Of a stretch of 64,000 bases of DNA, positions 25,770 through 35,259 are shown piece after piece (the first letter of the stretch is position 1; each line of letters begins with the position of its first letter). The stretch is from positions 496,001-560,000 of the forward strand of contig NZ_CP074371.1 in assembly GCF_018362975.1 (NCBI RefSeq). The letters are read 5' to 3'. This DNA is from Nocardia tengchongensis (GTDB lineage Bacteria; Actinomycetota; Actinomycetes; Mycobacteriales; Mycobacteriaceae). The notes under the pieces are model-generated. The model made no database searches, was not told the DNA's origin, and saw nothing but the letters and a program-made list of their open reading frames with translations. Both the position numbers and the translations under genes were made by a program.

Positions 25770-26068
25770 GCATCAATTCTGCCTCTTTGCTGATCGATCT
25801 TGGCTCCCTTCAACAGGGATCGGCCAAATCCGTTGCTGCACACCAGAGCTCCACCATCCCTGACTCGCCCTCCCTCCGCTGAGACCGCCAATATGAGGAG
25901 GTTGAGAGGACTAAGCAGGCAGCCAGGTCGAGCGATCAGCGGCATGAGCGTGTATAGCCGCAATTTGCCAGCTCGAAGTGATCATGGGCCCAAACGTGCA
26001 CTAAGGCAACCGAATTGGCGAAGACTGCCTTCCAGAGGCGATAGGTGCATGAATAGGCCCATCACACT
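25770..26068. other. Intergenic DNA upstream of the methyltransferase
   Basis: No supported gene. It contains the promoter of the methyltransferase and, at 25919-25952, a divergent member of the interspersed repeat family. Confidence 0.4.
25919..25952 (+). repeat. Interspersed repeat, class B (copy R1)
   Basis: Contains CGAGCGATCAGCGGCA, also found in R8 (34444-34459) and, with a different last base, in R9 (35224-35238). First member of the repeat family that separates the genes of this region. Confidence 0.5.
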
Positions 26069-26165
26069 CAACTCGGCAGAAGCGGACGATCTGCACGGCA
26101 CCTGGTTCCGGCCGCCGGCGCCCCGCGCTGGCCGGTTCGGTCAGCGCGGTATGCGGCATTACAGG
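26069..26165 (+). repeat. Interspersed repeat, class A (copy R2)
   Basis: About 97 bp: left box CGGCAGAAGCGGACG, a GC-rich segment, hairpin CGCGCTGGCCG-GTT-CGGTCAGCGCG at 26124-26148, and right box GTATGCGGCA. It lies just after the stop of the frameshifted minus-strand gene. Almost identical to R3. Confidence 0.7.
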
Positions 26166-26189
26166 ATGTGCTGCCAGAATTACTGCTGT

Positions 26190-26883
<694 letters not shown>

Positions 26884-26962
26884 GTGACACGACAGGAATC
26901 CTAATCAGCCACAACGACATTCCGACCAGCGAAGCCACACGGCCGATAGTGCGGAAGGTCCT

Positions 26963-27066
26963 CAACTCGGCAGTAGCGGACGTATTGCATCGCATCAGGT
27001 TCCGGCCGCCGGCGCCCCGCGCTGGCCGGTTCGGTCAGCGCGGTATGCGGCAATGTAGTGCGTTCC
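26963..27066 (+). repeat. Interspersed repeat, class A (copy R3)
   Basis: Left box CGGCAGTAGCGGACGT, the same GC-rich segment and hairpin as R2, and right box CGGCAATGTAGTGCGTTC. It lies upstream of the frameshifted minus-strand gene and before the IS701 relic. Confidence 0.75.
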
Positions 27067-27169
27067 TGACTTCCAAGTTTCGTGGTCACCGTTGTGCGGA
27101 TGAACTGGTTCGGGTCGCGAGAACCGTTGCGGCGAAGCCTCAGGATTCGCTCTTCCGGATCAGAAACGG

Positions 27170-27535
27170 GCGCGACAGAACAGAAAACAGCGGGCCGGTG
27201 AAACGGGCCCGCAGGGGATGCAGCGACTGCTGCGTGCTGCGGACTGGGATATCGGCAGGGTTCGTGATGATGTACGCGACTACGTGATCGAGCACCTGGG
27301 TGACCCCGAGGCCCGTGCTGGCCGGGGACGAGACCGGTTTCCTGAAGATGGGCGTGAAATCGGCTGGGGTGCAACGTCAGTACTCGGCACGGCCGGGCGT
27401 ACGGAGAACTGCCAGATCGAGGTGTTCTTGACGTATGCGTCCCAGCACGGGCACGCTCTGATCGACCGGGAACCCTATCCCCCGCAGTCGTGGACCAGTG
27501 ACCGCGACCGTTGCCGCGATGGCGGGAAGCCGCCG
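27170..27535 (+). pseudogene. IS701-family transposase remnant
   Basis: Three pieces in shifting frames recall the IS701 DDE transposase: MQRLLRAADWD with [12 protein letters not shown], then [20 protein letters not shown], then [19 protein letters not shown] and HALIDREPYPPQSW. Both ends are missing and at least two frameshifts are present. The piece runs directly into the start region of the next gene, so the element probably decayed in place or brought that gene's upstream DNA. Confidence 0.75.
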
Positions 27536-27538
27536 GTA

Positions 27539-27958
27539 ATGTCGGGCGTCATGAGCACGTCAGCGGTTCCACCGGACCGTCAACAATTGATAGACGACGT
27601 CGCACTGTCGAAATACATGATGGACGACCTGGACCCCGATGACCCGAAGTGGGACGAACACTATTCAGGGTTGCGGGACTGGCTTCACGCCACGTTCGCG
27701 GTGGGGGCCATGACGGGAGTCGTTTTCGGCGATGATGACGTTGTGGCCGAAGTGTTCAGGGCATACAACGCTCTGGTCGAAGACCGGGCCCACGCCCCCT
27801 CAGTGCGCTACACCAACGAGTATCTCGCGGCCGGTATCGCCAGGGCACGGGCCCTGATGGACGCCTGCCCGGACCCAGGGTGCGAGTCGCTGTGCCATCG
27901 TTTGCAGGGGCGTGTCGACCTGCTGATGGCGATGCAACGCGCCCGGGCGATCCCCTAA
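27539..27958 (+). CDS. Hypothetical protein
   Basis: About 139 residues from the ATG at 27539 (or 135 from ATG 27551, MSTSAVPPDRQQ). The protein is mostly helical and acidic: DVALSKYMMDDLDPDDPKWDEH, then GLRDWLHATFAVGAMTGVVFGDDD and a C-terminal RVDLLMAMQRARAIP. No family recognised. GGGAAG lies about 10 bp before the first ATG. It continues in frame from the IS701 relic, so its 5' end may have been altered by that insertion. Confidence 0.55.
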   Translation: MSGVMSTSAVPPDRQQLIDDVALSKYMMDDLDPDDPKWDEHYSGLRDWLHATFAVGAMTGVVFGDDDVVAEVFRAYNALVEDRAHAPSVRYTNEYLAAGIARARALMDACPDPGCESLCHRLQGRVDLLMAMQRARAIP

Positions 27959-28191
27959 CTAAAGCCCGGACAACCCGGTGAAGTGGCCGATACATGGGTG
28001 ACACCCATACCGGCGACAAGGGGATCTCGACCCCAATAGGTACGTCCAGCATTCGCGGTTGCTGGCAGTTCCACGGACGCGTAGGTGAAGCACTCGGTCG
28101 CGTGACTCGTCCAGCCGAACACGCCATTTAGCGGTTTCGGACGGCTGCAGCGGTCCTGCCGTGGCCTGTAGGACTGGGGATGCTGCAGCTG
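27959..28191. other. Intergenic DNA
   Basis: No supported gene between the hypothetical gene and repeat R4. Confidence 0.3.
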
Positions 28192-28260
28192 CCGGCTGAC
28201 AGTTTCGGATGGATTCTGGCCAGCCCTCTCCGCGCGGTATGCGGCAAAGTAGTGCGTTCG
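28192..28260 (+). repeat. Interspersed repeat (copy R4, divergent left half)
   Basis: Right box CGCGGTATGCGGCAAAGTAG followed by TGCGTTC is well conserved, but the hairpin and left box are not. Ends about 30 bp after the stop of the ADP-ribosylglycohydrolase gene. Confidence 0.6.
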
Positions 28261-28293
28261 GCCGTCTGCGGAAGAGCAGGGTCCGCACCTGGA

Positions 28294-29181
28294 TCATCTT
28301 GTGAGCGTGATCGCCCATTCAGGTAGCGGTTCGCAACGTTCGAGCCAGTCGAGCGGTATGCCATCGGAGGTTGCGCGGGCACCGAGGATCCCGCCGATGA
28401 TCGCACAGGTGGTATCGATATCACCGCCGGCGGCAACGGCCGTCCAGCATGCGTCGGCGAAATCATGCCCGTGGTGGGCGACGACCCAGAGGCCGAAGGG
28501 CACGGTATCGAGCGCAGAGGTGTCGTGGCCGACGCCCAATTCCTCAGCGGCAGTGCCAGAATCGTCGATGGACTCCGCATGCCTGAGCCTGTCTCGGACA
28601 GGCCCGTCGGGCATGTGAGCGGCGACCGTATCGAGGAGTTCGGCACCATGTAGTTGCGGTTTCGCCGCGGATAAGGCGGCAGCAATTGCCACCGCGACTG
28701 CCCCGGCCACGGCATCGGGGTGGGCATGAGTGACCTCCGCCGAAGCCCTAGCCTCAATGACAACCCGATCGATGTCGTCGGCGAACCACGCGCCCAGCGG
28801 CGCTACCCGCATCGCGGCACCATTTCCCCAGGACCCGCGGCCGTCGCGCGCTTGTTGGGCGAGTTCGCGCCAGTGATAACCCTTTTGGCGGATCAGCCGC
28901 AGGATCCGACTCGTTCCGGGGCCGTATCGGCGATAGATGTCGTAGTGCTCGGCGAACGATTGGGCCAACGCGTCCTGACCGATTCGGCCGTGTTCACTCA
29001 GGACTGCGAAGATCGAACACGCCATCTGAGTGTCGTCGGTCCACAACCACGGACCGGGCAGCACTCTCCGCTCCCCAAGCGCGCCATAGTTGATCGGATC
29101 GTCGAAACACGACCCGAACGCGTCCCCCACCGCCAGGCCCCGCAGCGACATCAGCGCCAGTGATCGGCCATCAAAGCTCAT
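28294..29181 (-). CDS. ADP-ribosylglycohydrolase family protein (DraG/ARH-like)
   Basis: 295 residues. Metal-binding motifs of the family are complete: LWTDDTQMA near residue 46, SWGNGAAMRVAPLGAWF near 116, and AAGGDIDTTCAIIGGILGA near 265; GLAVGDAFGSCFDD near the N-terminus is also typical. These enzymes remove ADP-ribose from Arg, Ser or nucleic acid targets using two Mg ions. No ADP-ribosyltransferase gene is nearby. The ATG at 29181 gives the usual N-terminus; a longer frame exists but lies outside the conserved fold. Substrate unknown. Confidence 0.9.
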   Translation of the reverse strand: MSFDGRSLALMSLRGLAVGDAFGSCFDDPINYGALGERRVLPGPWLWTDDTQMACSIFAVLSEHGRIGQDALAQSFAEHYDIYRRYGPGTSRILRLIRQKGYHWRELAQQARDGRGSWGNGAAMRVAPLGAWFADDIDRVVIEARASAEVTHAHPDAVAGAVAVAIAAALSAAKPQLHGAELLDTVAAHMPDGPVRDRLRHAESIDDSGTAAEELGVGHDTSALDTVPFGLWVVAHHGHDFADACWTAVAAGGDIDTTCAIIGGILGARATSDGIPLDWLERCEPLPEWAITLTR

Positions 29182-29245
29182 CCGACGAGTCTGGCAGGAA
29201 CCATGATCCTCACCGCAGAATCGATCTCGAGGTAAACGCAACATA

Positions 29246-29358
29246 ATCGGCAGTAGTGGACGTTCCGCCGGCGTCGGATCCACACGGCCAGTTGATCTTC
29301 CGATGCCCGGCGCTGGCCGGTTCGGTCAGCGCGGTATGCGGCAAAGGAGTGCATTCGG
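29246..29358 (+). repeat. Interspersed repeat, class A (copy R5)
   Basis: Left box CGGCAGTAGTGGACGTTC, GTTGATCTTCCGATG, hairpin CGCTGGCCG-GTT-CGGTCAGCG, and right box CGGCAAAGGAGTGCATTC. It separates the ADP-ribosylglycohydrolase and DUF4189 genes. Confidence 0.75.
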
Positions 29359-29427
29359 TTGGGTGCTGTCTGCGATCGGACAGCAGACGACGGAAGTCGT
29401 CCTCCAACGACTTCCGCCCCTTACATG

Positions 29428-29859
29428 CTATCGAGCGTTCGAGGTGCAGCCCGACCGGACGACGGAACCGGTTTCGAGCGTGCCGCTCAGCGACGACAGC
29501 GGCTCATCGGGACCGAGCGAACCGAATGCGTTCTTTTCCGCCTGGACCTGACTCGGCGCGATAGCCCAGCCGGGCCGTCCTGTGCGCTTCACCAGAGCTG
29601 CGCAGGTGTTCTGGAATGTCAGGACAACAGTGCACTTGGAGGTACCGCACGCGTCGAGCGCAGCAGCTTCCGCAGAAGCCGCGTCCGGGAAGTTGGTCGC
29701 CCACCCGCTCTTGTCGAGTTGCAGAACGGCGTTCTTGGAAATCGCGATAGCGCCGTAGAGGTCGTCGCCTTCGGCGCTGGCGGTGCCGCCGCCGACGATG
29801 GAAAGCGTGGCAGCCGCTGACAGCACACTCGCGAGTGCCATCTTGCGCGAAATTGTCAT
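29428..29859 (-). CDS. Secreted DUF4189-domain protein
   Basis: 143 residues. A classic signal peptide (MTISRKMALASVLSAAATLS to TASA) is followed by a compact domain with YGAIAISKNA, AALDACGTSKCTVVLTF and NTCAALV, the Cys pattern of DUF4189 proteins that are abundant in Nocardia and mycobacteria. The start at 29859 has GGGGAGA in front; longer frames lack this. Function unknown. Confidence 0.88.
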   Translation of the reverse strand: MTISRKMALASVLSAAATLSIVGGGTASAEGDDLYGAIAISKNAVLQLDKSGWATNFPDAASAEAAALDACGTSKCTVVLTFQNTCAALVKRTGRPGWAIAPSQVQAEKNAFGSLGPDEPLSSLSGTLETGSVVRSGCTSNAR

Positions 29860-30211
29860 CTGAAATCTCCCCGTGTGAAACATCTTGATCACGAAGATCA
29901 TCGCCGACAGTGTGCGAGGTTTCAAATCACCAATCTGCCTGCGGCCAAACCACTTACATCGATACGGGTCAGGCGAAGGACGGCGCGAACCGCTGTGGCC
30001 GGAGAGTTGTCAAACCGCACAATCCCGCAGGATCTGACGAAGACTCATGCGACTGCGGTCGTCCATCCTGATAAGACGGCCCCATATCGTCGCGGCCGCC
30101 ATGCCTCTCGCCAGCAGTGGCCCGCTCATCGGCTAGTTAGAGACTGGTGTCAGGATCGGATCCCGGCCAGGATTTGATCCAGGTGCCTGGTGGGATGCTC
30201 CCTATATTCGG
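29860..30211. other. Intergenic DNA left of the IS110 element
   Basis: Promoter region of the DUF4189 gene and about 300 bp in which I see no supported gene. Confidence 0.35.
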
Positions 30212-31537
30212 CTGCCCGCCGTCTGTTTTGGTGTGGCTCTCTATTGGCTTGCCTCCCATCGGGTGCCGTGTAGGGAGTGGCTGAAGAGGGGCCTGCCCCA
30301 TGCTCGAACTAGCGGTGCCCTCCCGCACGGACACCACGATGTCGACCACGGGAGGAACCGGCGATGACCATCATCATCGGAATGGATCCACACAAACGCT
30401 CGGCCACCATCGAAATCATCGACACGACCGGAAGGGTCCTGACCGGCGGCCGGTATGCCACCGACACCGCCGGATACACCGAAATGCTCTCTGCGGGAAG
30501 GATGTTCGTCGATCGGGTCTGGGCTGTCGAGGGTTGCAACGGCATCGGGCGCCACCTGGCGCATCGGCTGGTCCACGACGGTGAGACCGTGATCGACGTG
30601 CCCGCGAAACTGTCGGCGCAGGTGAGGGTGTTCGCGACCGGCAACGGCCGCAAAACCGATACGGTCGACGCCCACTCGGTCGCGCTCGCCGCACTGCACG
30701 CACGGAATCTGCGACGGGTCGAAGCCGATCCGGATCTGATCGTGCTGGGTATGCTCGCCGATCGTCGCGACGAACTCGGTCGTGCCCGCACCGAAACTCT
30801 GTGCCGACTCCACCGGCTGCTGCTGGAGCTGATTCCCGGTGGCGCCAAGACCTTCCTGTCATCGCGGCAGGCCCGCGACCTGATCGCCCCGATCACGCCG
30901 CTGGATGCCGCAACAAGGGTCCGGCTGCGGTTGGTCGTGGAGTTGATCGAGGATCTGGAAACCATCGACCGCAAGACCAGGGCCGCGGACAAGGAGTTGC
31001 GGCAGCTGGTCACCGACCGCGGTTCGGCCTTGATGGAGTTACACGGGATCGGACCGTCCTCGGCGGCGCGGCTGTTGGCCGACACCGGCGACATCCGCCG
31101 CTTCCGGGACCGGGACCGATTCGCGTCCTGGAACGGCACCGCACCACTGGATGCGTCTTCGGGAGATCAACAGCGACACCGGCTTTCCCGAGCTGGAAAC
31201 CGCAAGATCAACCGAGTGTTGCACATCATGGCTATTGTCCAACTCCGCAACCGCACTGCAGGCCGGCTCTATTACGACGGCCGCAAAGCGGGTGGGAAGA
31301 CCTCGATGGAAGCGCTGCGCGCCCTCAAACGACGACTGTCGAACGTCGTCTACGCGCGGATGCTCGCTGATCAGCGGCGGCGTGAATGGGCAGGCCCGGG
31401 AGGGTAATCGGGAACGACTACTGACTCCAGCGCGACCGGCTTCAACCCGCACACCGACCCTTCGGACAAGCCACATCCCGGACCCGAGATTCAGGTTAAC
31501 CCCACACCCACACCGAAGTCTTGACATAGAGGGGTGC
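30212..31537 (+). mobile_element. IS110-family insertion sequence (ends tentative)
   Basis: A single transposase gene with about 150 bp of non-coding DNA before it and 130 bp after it, no terminal inverted repeats. The right edge is placed where repeat R6 resumes (CAGTAGCGGACG at 31538). The left edge is placed after TCGG at 30208-30211, because joining the two flanks would restore the repeat's left box CGGCAGTAGCGG. The left non-coding part is where IS110-group elements usually encode the bridge RNA. Confidence 0.6.
30364..31407 (+). CDS. IS110-family transposase
   Basis: 347 residues. N-terminal RuvC-like DEDD domain: GMDPHKRSATIEI (first Asp), VWAVEGCNGIGRHLA (Glu), GRKTDTVDAHSVALAA (last two Asp). 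C-terminal transposase_20 domain: MELHGIGPSSAARLLADTGD and FASWNGTAPLDASSG with the catalytic Ser region. GGAGGAACCGGCG precedes the ATG. The gene appears intact, so the element may be active. Confidence 0.95.
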   Translation: MTIIIGMDPHKRSATIEIIDTTGRVLTGGRYATDTAGYTEMLSAGRMFVDRVWAVEGCNGIGRHLAHRLVHDGETVIDVPAKLSAQVRVFATGNGRKTDTVDAHSVALAALHARNLRRVEADPDLIVLGMLADRRDELGRARTETLCRLHRLLLELIPGGAKTFLSSRQARDLIAPITPLDAATRVRLRLVVELIEDLETIDRKTRAADKELRQLVTDRGSALMELHGIGPSSAARLLADTGDIRRFRDRDRFASWNGTAPLDASSGDQQRHRLSRAGNRKINRVLHIMAIVQLRNRTAGRLYYDGRKAGGKTSMEALRALKRRLSNVVYARMLADQRRREWAGPGG

Positions 31538-31632
31538 CAGTAGCGGACGTTCTGGGCATTCAGATCGGCACGGCGGGTTGATCTTCCGTCAGGCCGCGCT
31601 GGCCGGTTGGGTCAGCGTGCGATACGGCATGA
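31538..31632 (+). repeat. Interspersed repeat (copy R6, cut by the IS110 element)
   Basis: CAGTAGCGGACGTTC, GTTGATCTTCCG, and CGCTGGCCGGTTGGGTCAGCG are present, with a decayed right box. The first bases of its left box are missing at the IS edge. Confidence 0.6.
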
Positions 31633-31744
31633 CCTGTCGGCCGGTCGTGGTTGGCGGACGTTCGGAACGGAACGAACGCGGTCGCTCACATAATCCTCAC
31701 AATTCCGGCGCATACCGTGCATAACAGCGACATAGGCTGCTGTC

Positions 31745-32365
31745 GTGGTCATCAAAGCCTTTCGATCCTCCGATGCACCCCTGTGCGCCGTGGTCGCGGC
31801 CACGATTGTGCTCGGCGTGACGCTGCATCGCGGTTGGATAGTCACCAAGCTCTGGATTCTCGCCTTGCCGTTGCTGCTGGGAGTGTTCGTGGCTGCCTTG
31901 GCCTGCTTCGTGCTGATGCTGTTTCTGGCCGGCCGCGATACGCGACGGTGGCCTCTGACGGCAACTGCGATGCTCGCACTGATCGGGATCGGCGGGTCGG
32001 TCTTTCTCTTCGTCGACTCGAACGCTAATGCGCGGACCAGGTTTTGGGTCGAGCGACCGGCATTCGCCGCTATCGCAGCGATGGAACTGCCGGATGGCAA
32101 GATCGACTTCTACGGTGTCGAGCTGCCTCCGCACCTGTGTCTCGCTTCGGCGAACTGCCGAGTGGCAGTGATCGGCACCAGTGGTGGGCAGCCAGTGCTG
32201 TTCGTACCCGACTACATCGGGATCCCCGACGATGCGCTCGGCTACGGGCATTTCGTCGGAACACCCGAGCCTGGACCGCACAACGGGTTCGGCGAACCTG
32301 TCTGCCCCACCATGGAGCTGGCGGGGGGTTGGTGGTGGCTCGACTCTTGCTGGAACGCTACCTAG
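31745..32365 (+). CDS. Hypothetical membrane protein
   Basis: 206 residues with GTG start. Three hydrophobic segments in the first half (about 13-28, 35-62 and 73-91), then an external or cytoplasmic region with four cysteines (LPPHLCLASANCRVAV and EPVCPTMELAGGWWWLDSCW). The paired cysteines suggest an extracytoplasmic disulphide-bonded domain. No family recognised. It lies between repeats R6 and R7. Confidence 0.6.
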   Translation: MVIKAFRSSDAPLCAVVAATIVLGVTLHRGWIVTKLWILALPLLLGVFVAALACFVLMLFLAGRDTRRWPLTATAMLALIGIGGSVFLFVDSNANARTRFWVERPAFAAIAAMELPDGKIDFYGVELPPHLCLASANCRVAVIGTSGGQPVLFVPDYIGIPDDALGYGHFVGTPEPGPHNGFGEPVCPTMELAGGWWWLDSCWNAT

Positions 32366-32419
32366 GGCGTGTCTGACAAAGCGAGAGACACCGGCTGCAC
32401 CGCACCGCACCGGAATCCG

Positions 32420-32480
32420 GGTTCCGCAGCCCCACGCCGGCCGGTTCGGTCAGCGCGGTATGCGGCAGGATAGTGCGTTG
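32420..32480 (+). repeat. Interspersed repeat (copy R7)
   Basis: CGCCGGCCGGTTCGGTCAGC hairpin-like core followed by GTATGCGGCAGGATAGTGCG. No left box seen. Confidence 0.65.
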
Positions 32481-32715
32481 ATCGCGCAGATCACCGGCTG
32501 GCGGCCCGGCGTGCAGTTCGTCCGTCACCTGTTGGTGGTCGGGGCCCAGCCGCCTGCGGTCGGCATGGCATCGGTGGCCTGCACCCGCCGCCAACACCTG
32601 CCGGCCCGGCACCACCCGTGCTTACTCTCGGTGCCGGGCCGGGTGCACGCTCCCGACGATCATGGATTCAAGGGATCCGGTGAACTCTCCGGTGCGTGAT
32701 GACGTGGGTCGGGCG
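32481..32715. other. Intergenic DNA after R7
   Basis: No supported gene; lies downstream of the propeller-protein gene. Confidence 0.3.
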
Positions 32716-34041
32716 TCAGTCGGCGGGCGGGGTGTCGGCGGGCGCCGGCTCCTCGGCGTGGTCGGGTTGATCCAGTGACAGCCCGACGCCTTTGCTGCCG
32801 GTGCCGCGGTGCAGGCACATCAGTTGATCGCTGGTGCTGTTGCTGTCGCGGTAGTGGATCAGTGCCGGTCCGTGGCCGCTGTTGTTATTGGAGTTGAAGC
32901 GGATGTACGGGCCCCAGCTCGATCCGTTGTATCTGGTCCACCACAGGTTCTGGTTGCCGGATCCTCGTGCCGCGCAATACAAATGGTTCCTGTAGACGGC
33001 CAGCGCGACACCCAGGTCGCTGCGCTTCTCGTATAGGCGGGTGTTGCTGTGCCAGGTGTTGCCGTTGAATCGCATGTGCCAAAGATCCCGCACGTCCTCG
33101 GTGCCGACCTGTACGCAGTGCAATTCGTTGCCGAAGACGGCGAGTGCGGGGTAGGTGATGGTGTAGGCGCCCGGGATCTGCTTGCCGTCGAACCATTTCG
33201 AGCCGTCGTACCGCAGGTACCACATGCTGCTGTCGGCGCCCTTGTGCACCAGAACCAGCTGATTCTGGAACACCGCGAGCGCCGGTGACGCCGTGCTGTT
33301 GGTGCCGAGCGGGACACTCGGTTGCCAGCGGGTGCCGTCGAAGCTGGTGTGCCAGAGCATATTGTCCGTACGCGCTCGGTGCACCATATGCAACCTGTCC
33401 TGGAACGCCGCGAGTGCGGGTCCGGTGCTGCTGCGCGCGCCTTCTATCTTGATGCTGGGTCCCCACCCGTGTTCGCGGTCGTAGCGGATCCACCAGCAGT
33501 ACTGATCGCCGCCGCCGACGTGCGCTGCGTACAGGTCGCCGCGGAATTCGGCCAGCGCCGGGTTGGAGGTGGTGAAGTTCTCCTGGAACTGCTCACTGGG
33601 ACTCCACTGATCGGGCTCGAAGACGGTCCAGTACAGGTTGCGATCGACCGGCGCGTTGAGCGCGGTCGGGACCAGCGCGGTCCACATGATCCACGGCGAG
33701 GTCAGTTTGACCCCGTATCCCCGGTCGACGTGCTTGACCACTTCGAGGTAGACCATCATGTAGTGGCCTACAACGGTGGAGACCGCCGACGGCAGGAATT
33801 CGCAGAGCATATCGACGAATAAGGGTGCAAGCTCCAGACCGAGGTCGAGCGCGGGCTTGTTGAGGTACACGTGGAAGCCCCACCACTTCGACTCCGCCCA
33901 CACCTGCGGTTTGCCGTTGCGGGTGCTCATCTGCTCCAACTGTTTACGCGCCCGCGCCGCGGCCTCCAGCGCTTCGGCTGTGGGCGCGGTCAACCCCTCG
34001 GGTACATAGATCGATGGTGAGTTCTGATCGACAGACATCAT
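32716..34041 (-). CDS. Repeat-containing beta-propeller (lectin-like) protein
   Basis: 441 residues. The first ~130 residues form a separate region with Trp-rich and hydrophobic stretches (VWAESKWWGFHVYLNKPALD, FVDMLCEFLPSAVSTVVGHY) and no signal peptide. From about residue 140 there are six or so ~50-residue repeats of the form PALA.F...L..VH.G.....W..RYDG..W, as in fucose-binding or PLL-type lectin propellers and some secreted hydrolases. A short acidic Pro/Ala tail ends the protein. AGGGAG stands before the ATG pair at 34041. Sugar binding or a role in toxin/adhesion is possible but inferred only from the repeat type. Confidence 0.75.
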   Translation of the reverse strand: MMSVDQNSPSIYVPEGLTAPTAEALEAAARARKQLEQMSTRNGKPQVWAESKWWGFHVYLNKPALDLGLELAPLFVDMLCEFLPSAVSTVVGHYMMVYLEVVKHVDRGYGVKLTSPWIMWTALVPTALNAPVDRNLYWTVFEPDQWSPSEQFQENFTTSNPALAEFRGDLYAAHVGGGDQYCWWIRYDREHGWGPSIKIEGARSSTGPALAAFQDRLHMVHRARTDNMLWHTSFDGTRWQPSVPLGTNSTASPALAVFQNQLVLVHKGADSSMWYLRYDGSKWFDGKQIPGAYTITYPALAVFGNELHCVQVGTEDVRDLWHMRFNGNTWHSNTRLYEKRSDLGVALAVYRNHLYCAARGSGNQNLWWTRYNGSSWGPYIRFNSNNNSGHGPALIHYRDSNSTSDQLMCLHRGTGSKGVGLSLDQPDHAEEPAPADTPPAD

Positions 34042-34561
34042 GACTCCCTGTTGCCAGATCCGGGACGACGGGCACACTCGCCGCCCCTGCTGTACAGATC
34101 CGCGCGGGCCGATATGCCACGGTCAGCGAACCGGCCCACGAAACACGCTGGCCCCGAACAGATTCGGGGCGTCGACACCGCGGTGCGACCGACCGACTGC
34201 GCACCTGACAGGTACCTTCCCCGACCAAGTGCTAACTCGAGATTAGCGGTGCGAGGATCCCGGATCGACGAAAATACACGGTACTTCGCATCATTCGCTA
34301 CCTCGTGTGGGCACCCCTGGGCAATCGGCGACGGTCCTGTGAGGAGCCGAGAAAACCTTTGTGCACGGCAATGCGAGCACTGCCGACGGTCGTGCGATGG
34401 TCCGCCTGTTGATCTTCCGATGTACCTCGCTGGCCGCATCAAATCGAGCGATCAGCGGCAGGAGAGTGCGTTCTTCCGCCCATCTCCCGCCTTGCGGTGG
34501 CAACGACTGTGTCGGAGGTTTCAGCTATCGTTCGGCTCGCTGTTGATCACGATGGGCGGGG
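34042..34561. other. Divergent intergenic region of about 520 bp
   Basis: Contains repeat R8 and presumably the promoter of the propeller gene. I see no supported gene in the rest. Confidence 0.35.
34408..34473 (+). repeat. Interspersed repeat, class B (copy R8)
   Basis: TGTTGATCTTCCGATG, CGCTGGCCG, then CGAGCGATCAGCGGCAGG and AGAGTGCGTTC. Shares its left part with R5/R6 and its right part with R1/R9, which links the two classes. Confidence 0.65.
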
Positions 34562-35071
34562 ATGGAGTTCGGCGTGGGTTGGAAAGTGAACGGGCTGATT
34601 GTTGAAGGATCGGTGGATCCAGCTCGGCTTCCAGGTCGACCGCGCGACACGGGCGAGACCGTCGATATCGACGCCGTGTACGAACGTCCCTGCGGCTATG
34701 GCATTGCCGTGGTCGGCCGATGGACCTTTATCGCCGACCCCGAGTTTCGGGTGAGCTTCAACGATGTTGCGGTGCTCGAGAGTTCAGATAAGGGTCGAGC
34801 TCTGGCATGGGTGACCAACAGCGTTTCGACGCTGCACGGGTTCGCGTGGTACGTCGACGGAGTCCCGGTGCGTCGTGTCGTCTATGCGGAGGGCGAAGTT
34901 GTCGATGAGAGCGGGGAGCGACTTCCCGAGGAAGCAGCGGCGCCGGAACCTCTGAGTGAGGACTATGTCTTCGAGATGATCGGGCGGTTGACCGGAAAGG
35001 ACTGGGGCGAGGGTGCCGAGGCTCTATATCGCATCTGGACGTGCACTGAACAGGTCACTGCTGGGGACTGA
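34562..35071 (+). CDS. Hypothetical protein
   Basis: 169 residues, acidic, no signal peptide or membrane segment. Contains YERPCGYGIAVVGRWTFIAD, GRALAWVTNSVSTLHGFAWY and a C-terminal EDYVFEMIGRLTGKDWGEG. The overall pattern resembles small single-domain proteins of actinobacterial accessory regions (immunity-like), but I cannot assign a family. ATG at 34562 is preceded by GGCGGGG. It lies between repeats R8 and R9. Confidence 0.6.
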   Translation: MEFGVGWKVNGLIVEGSVDPARLPGRPRDTGETVDIDAVYERPCGYGIAVVGRWTFIADPEFRVSFNDVAVLESSDKGRALAWVTNSVSTLHGFAWYVDGVPVRRVVYAEGEVVDESGERLPEEAAAPEPLSEDYVFEMIGRLTGKDWGEGAEALYRIWTCTEQVTAGD

Positions 35072-35159
35072 GGTCTCTGACGAACCTTTCTGCTGTTGAC
35101 ACGCTCGTCGGCATGAGGCTGCGTTCAGCCGACTGCGGCCCAGCCGGTCCAAGTCGCCC

Positions 35160-35240
35160 CGTGAGGGGCAGAATAGTGCGATCACACGAAGGCTCGCCCG
35201 CGGAGCGCTAGGGCAGAGGCCGGATCGAGCGATCAGCGGA
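35160..35240 (+). repeat. Interspersed repeat, class B (copy R9)
   Basis: Contains GCAGAATAGTGCGATC and, 60 bp later, CGAGCGATCAGCGG. The most diverged copy; ends about 20 bp after the stop of the minus-strand gene that follows. Confidence 0.45.
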
Positions 35241-35259
35241 ACTTCACCGACGCACAGCA

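Noticed and set aside
30241..30813. Minus-strand frame opposite the IS110 transposase
   Set aside because: It lies over the intact transposase gene and has no conserved motif.
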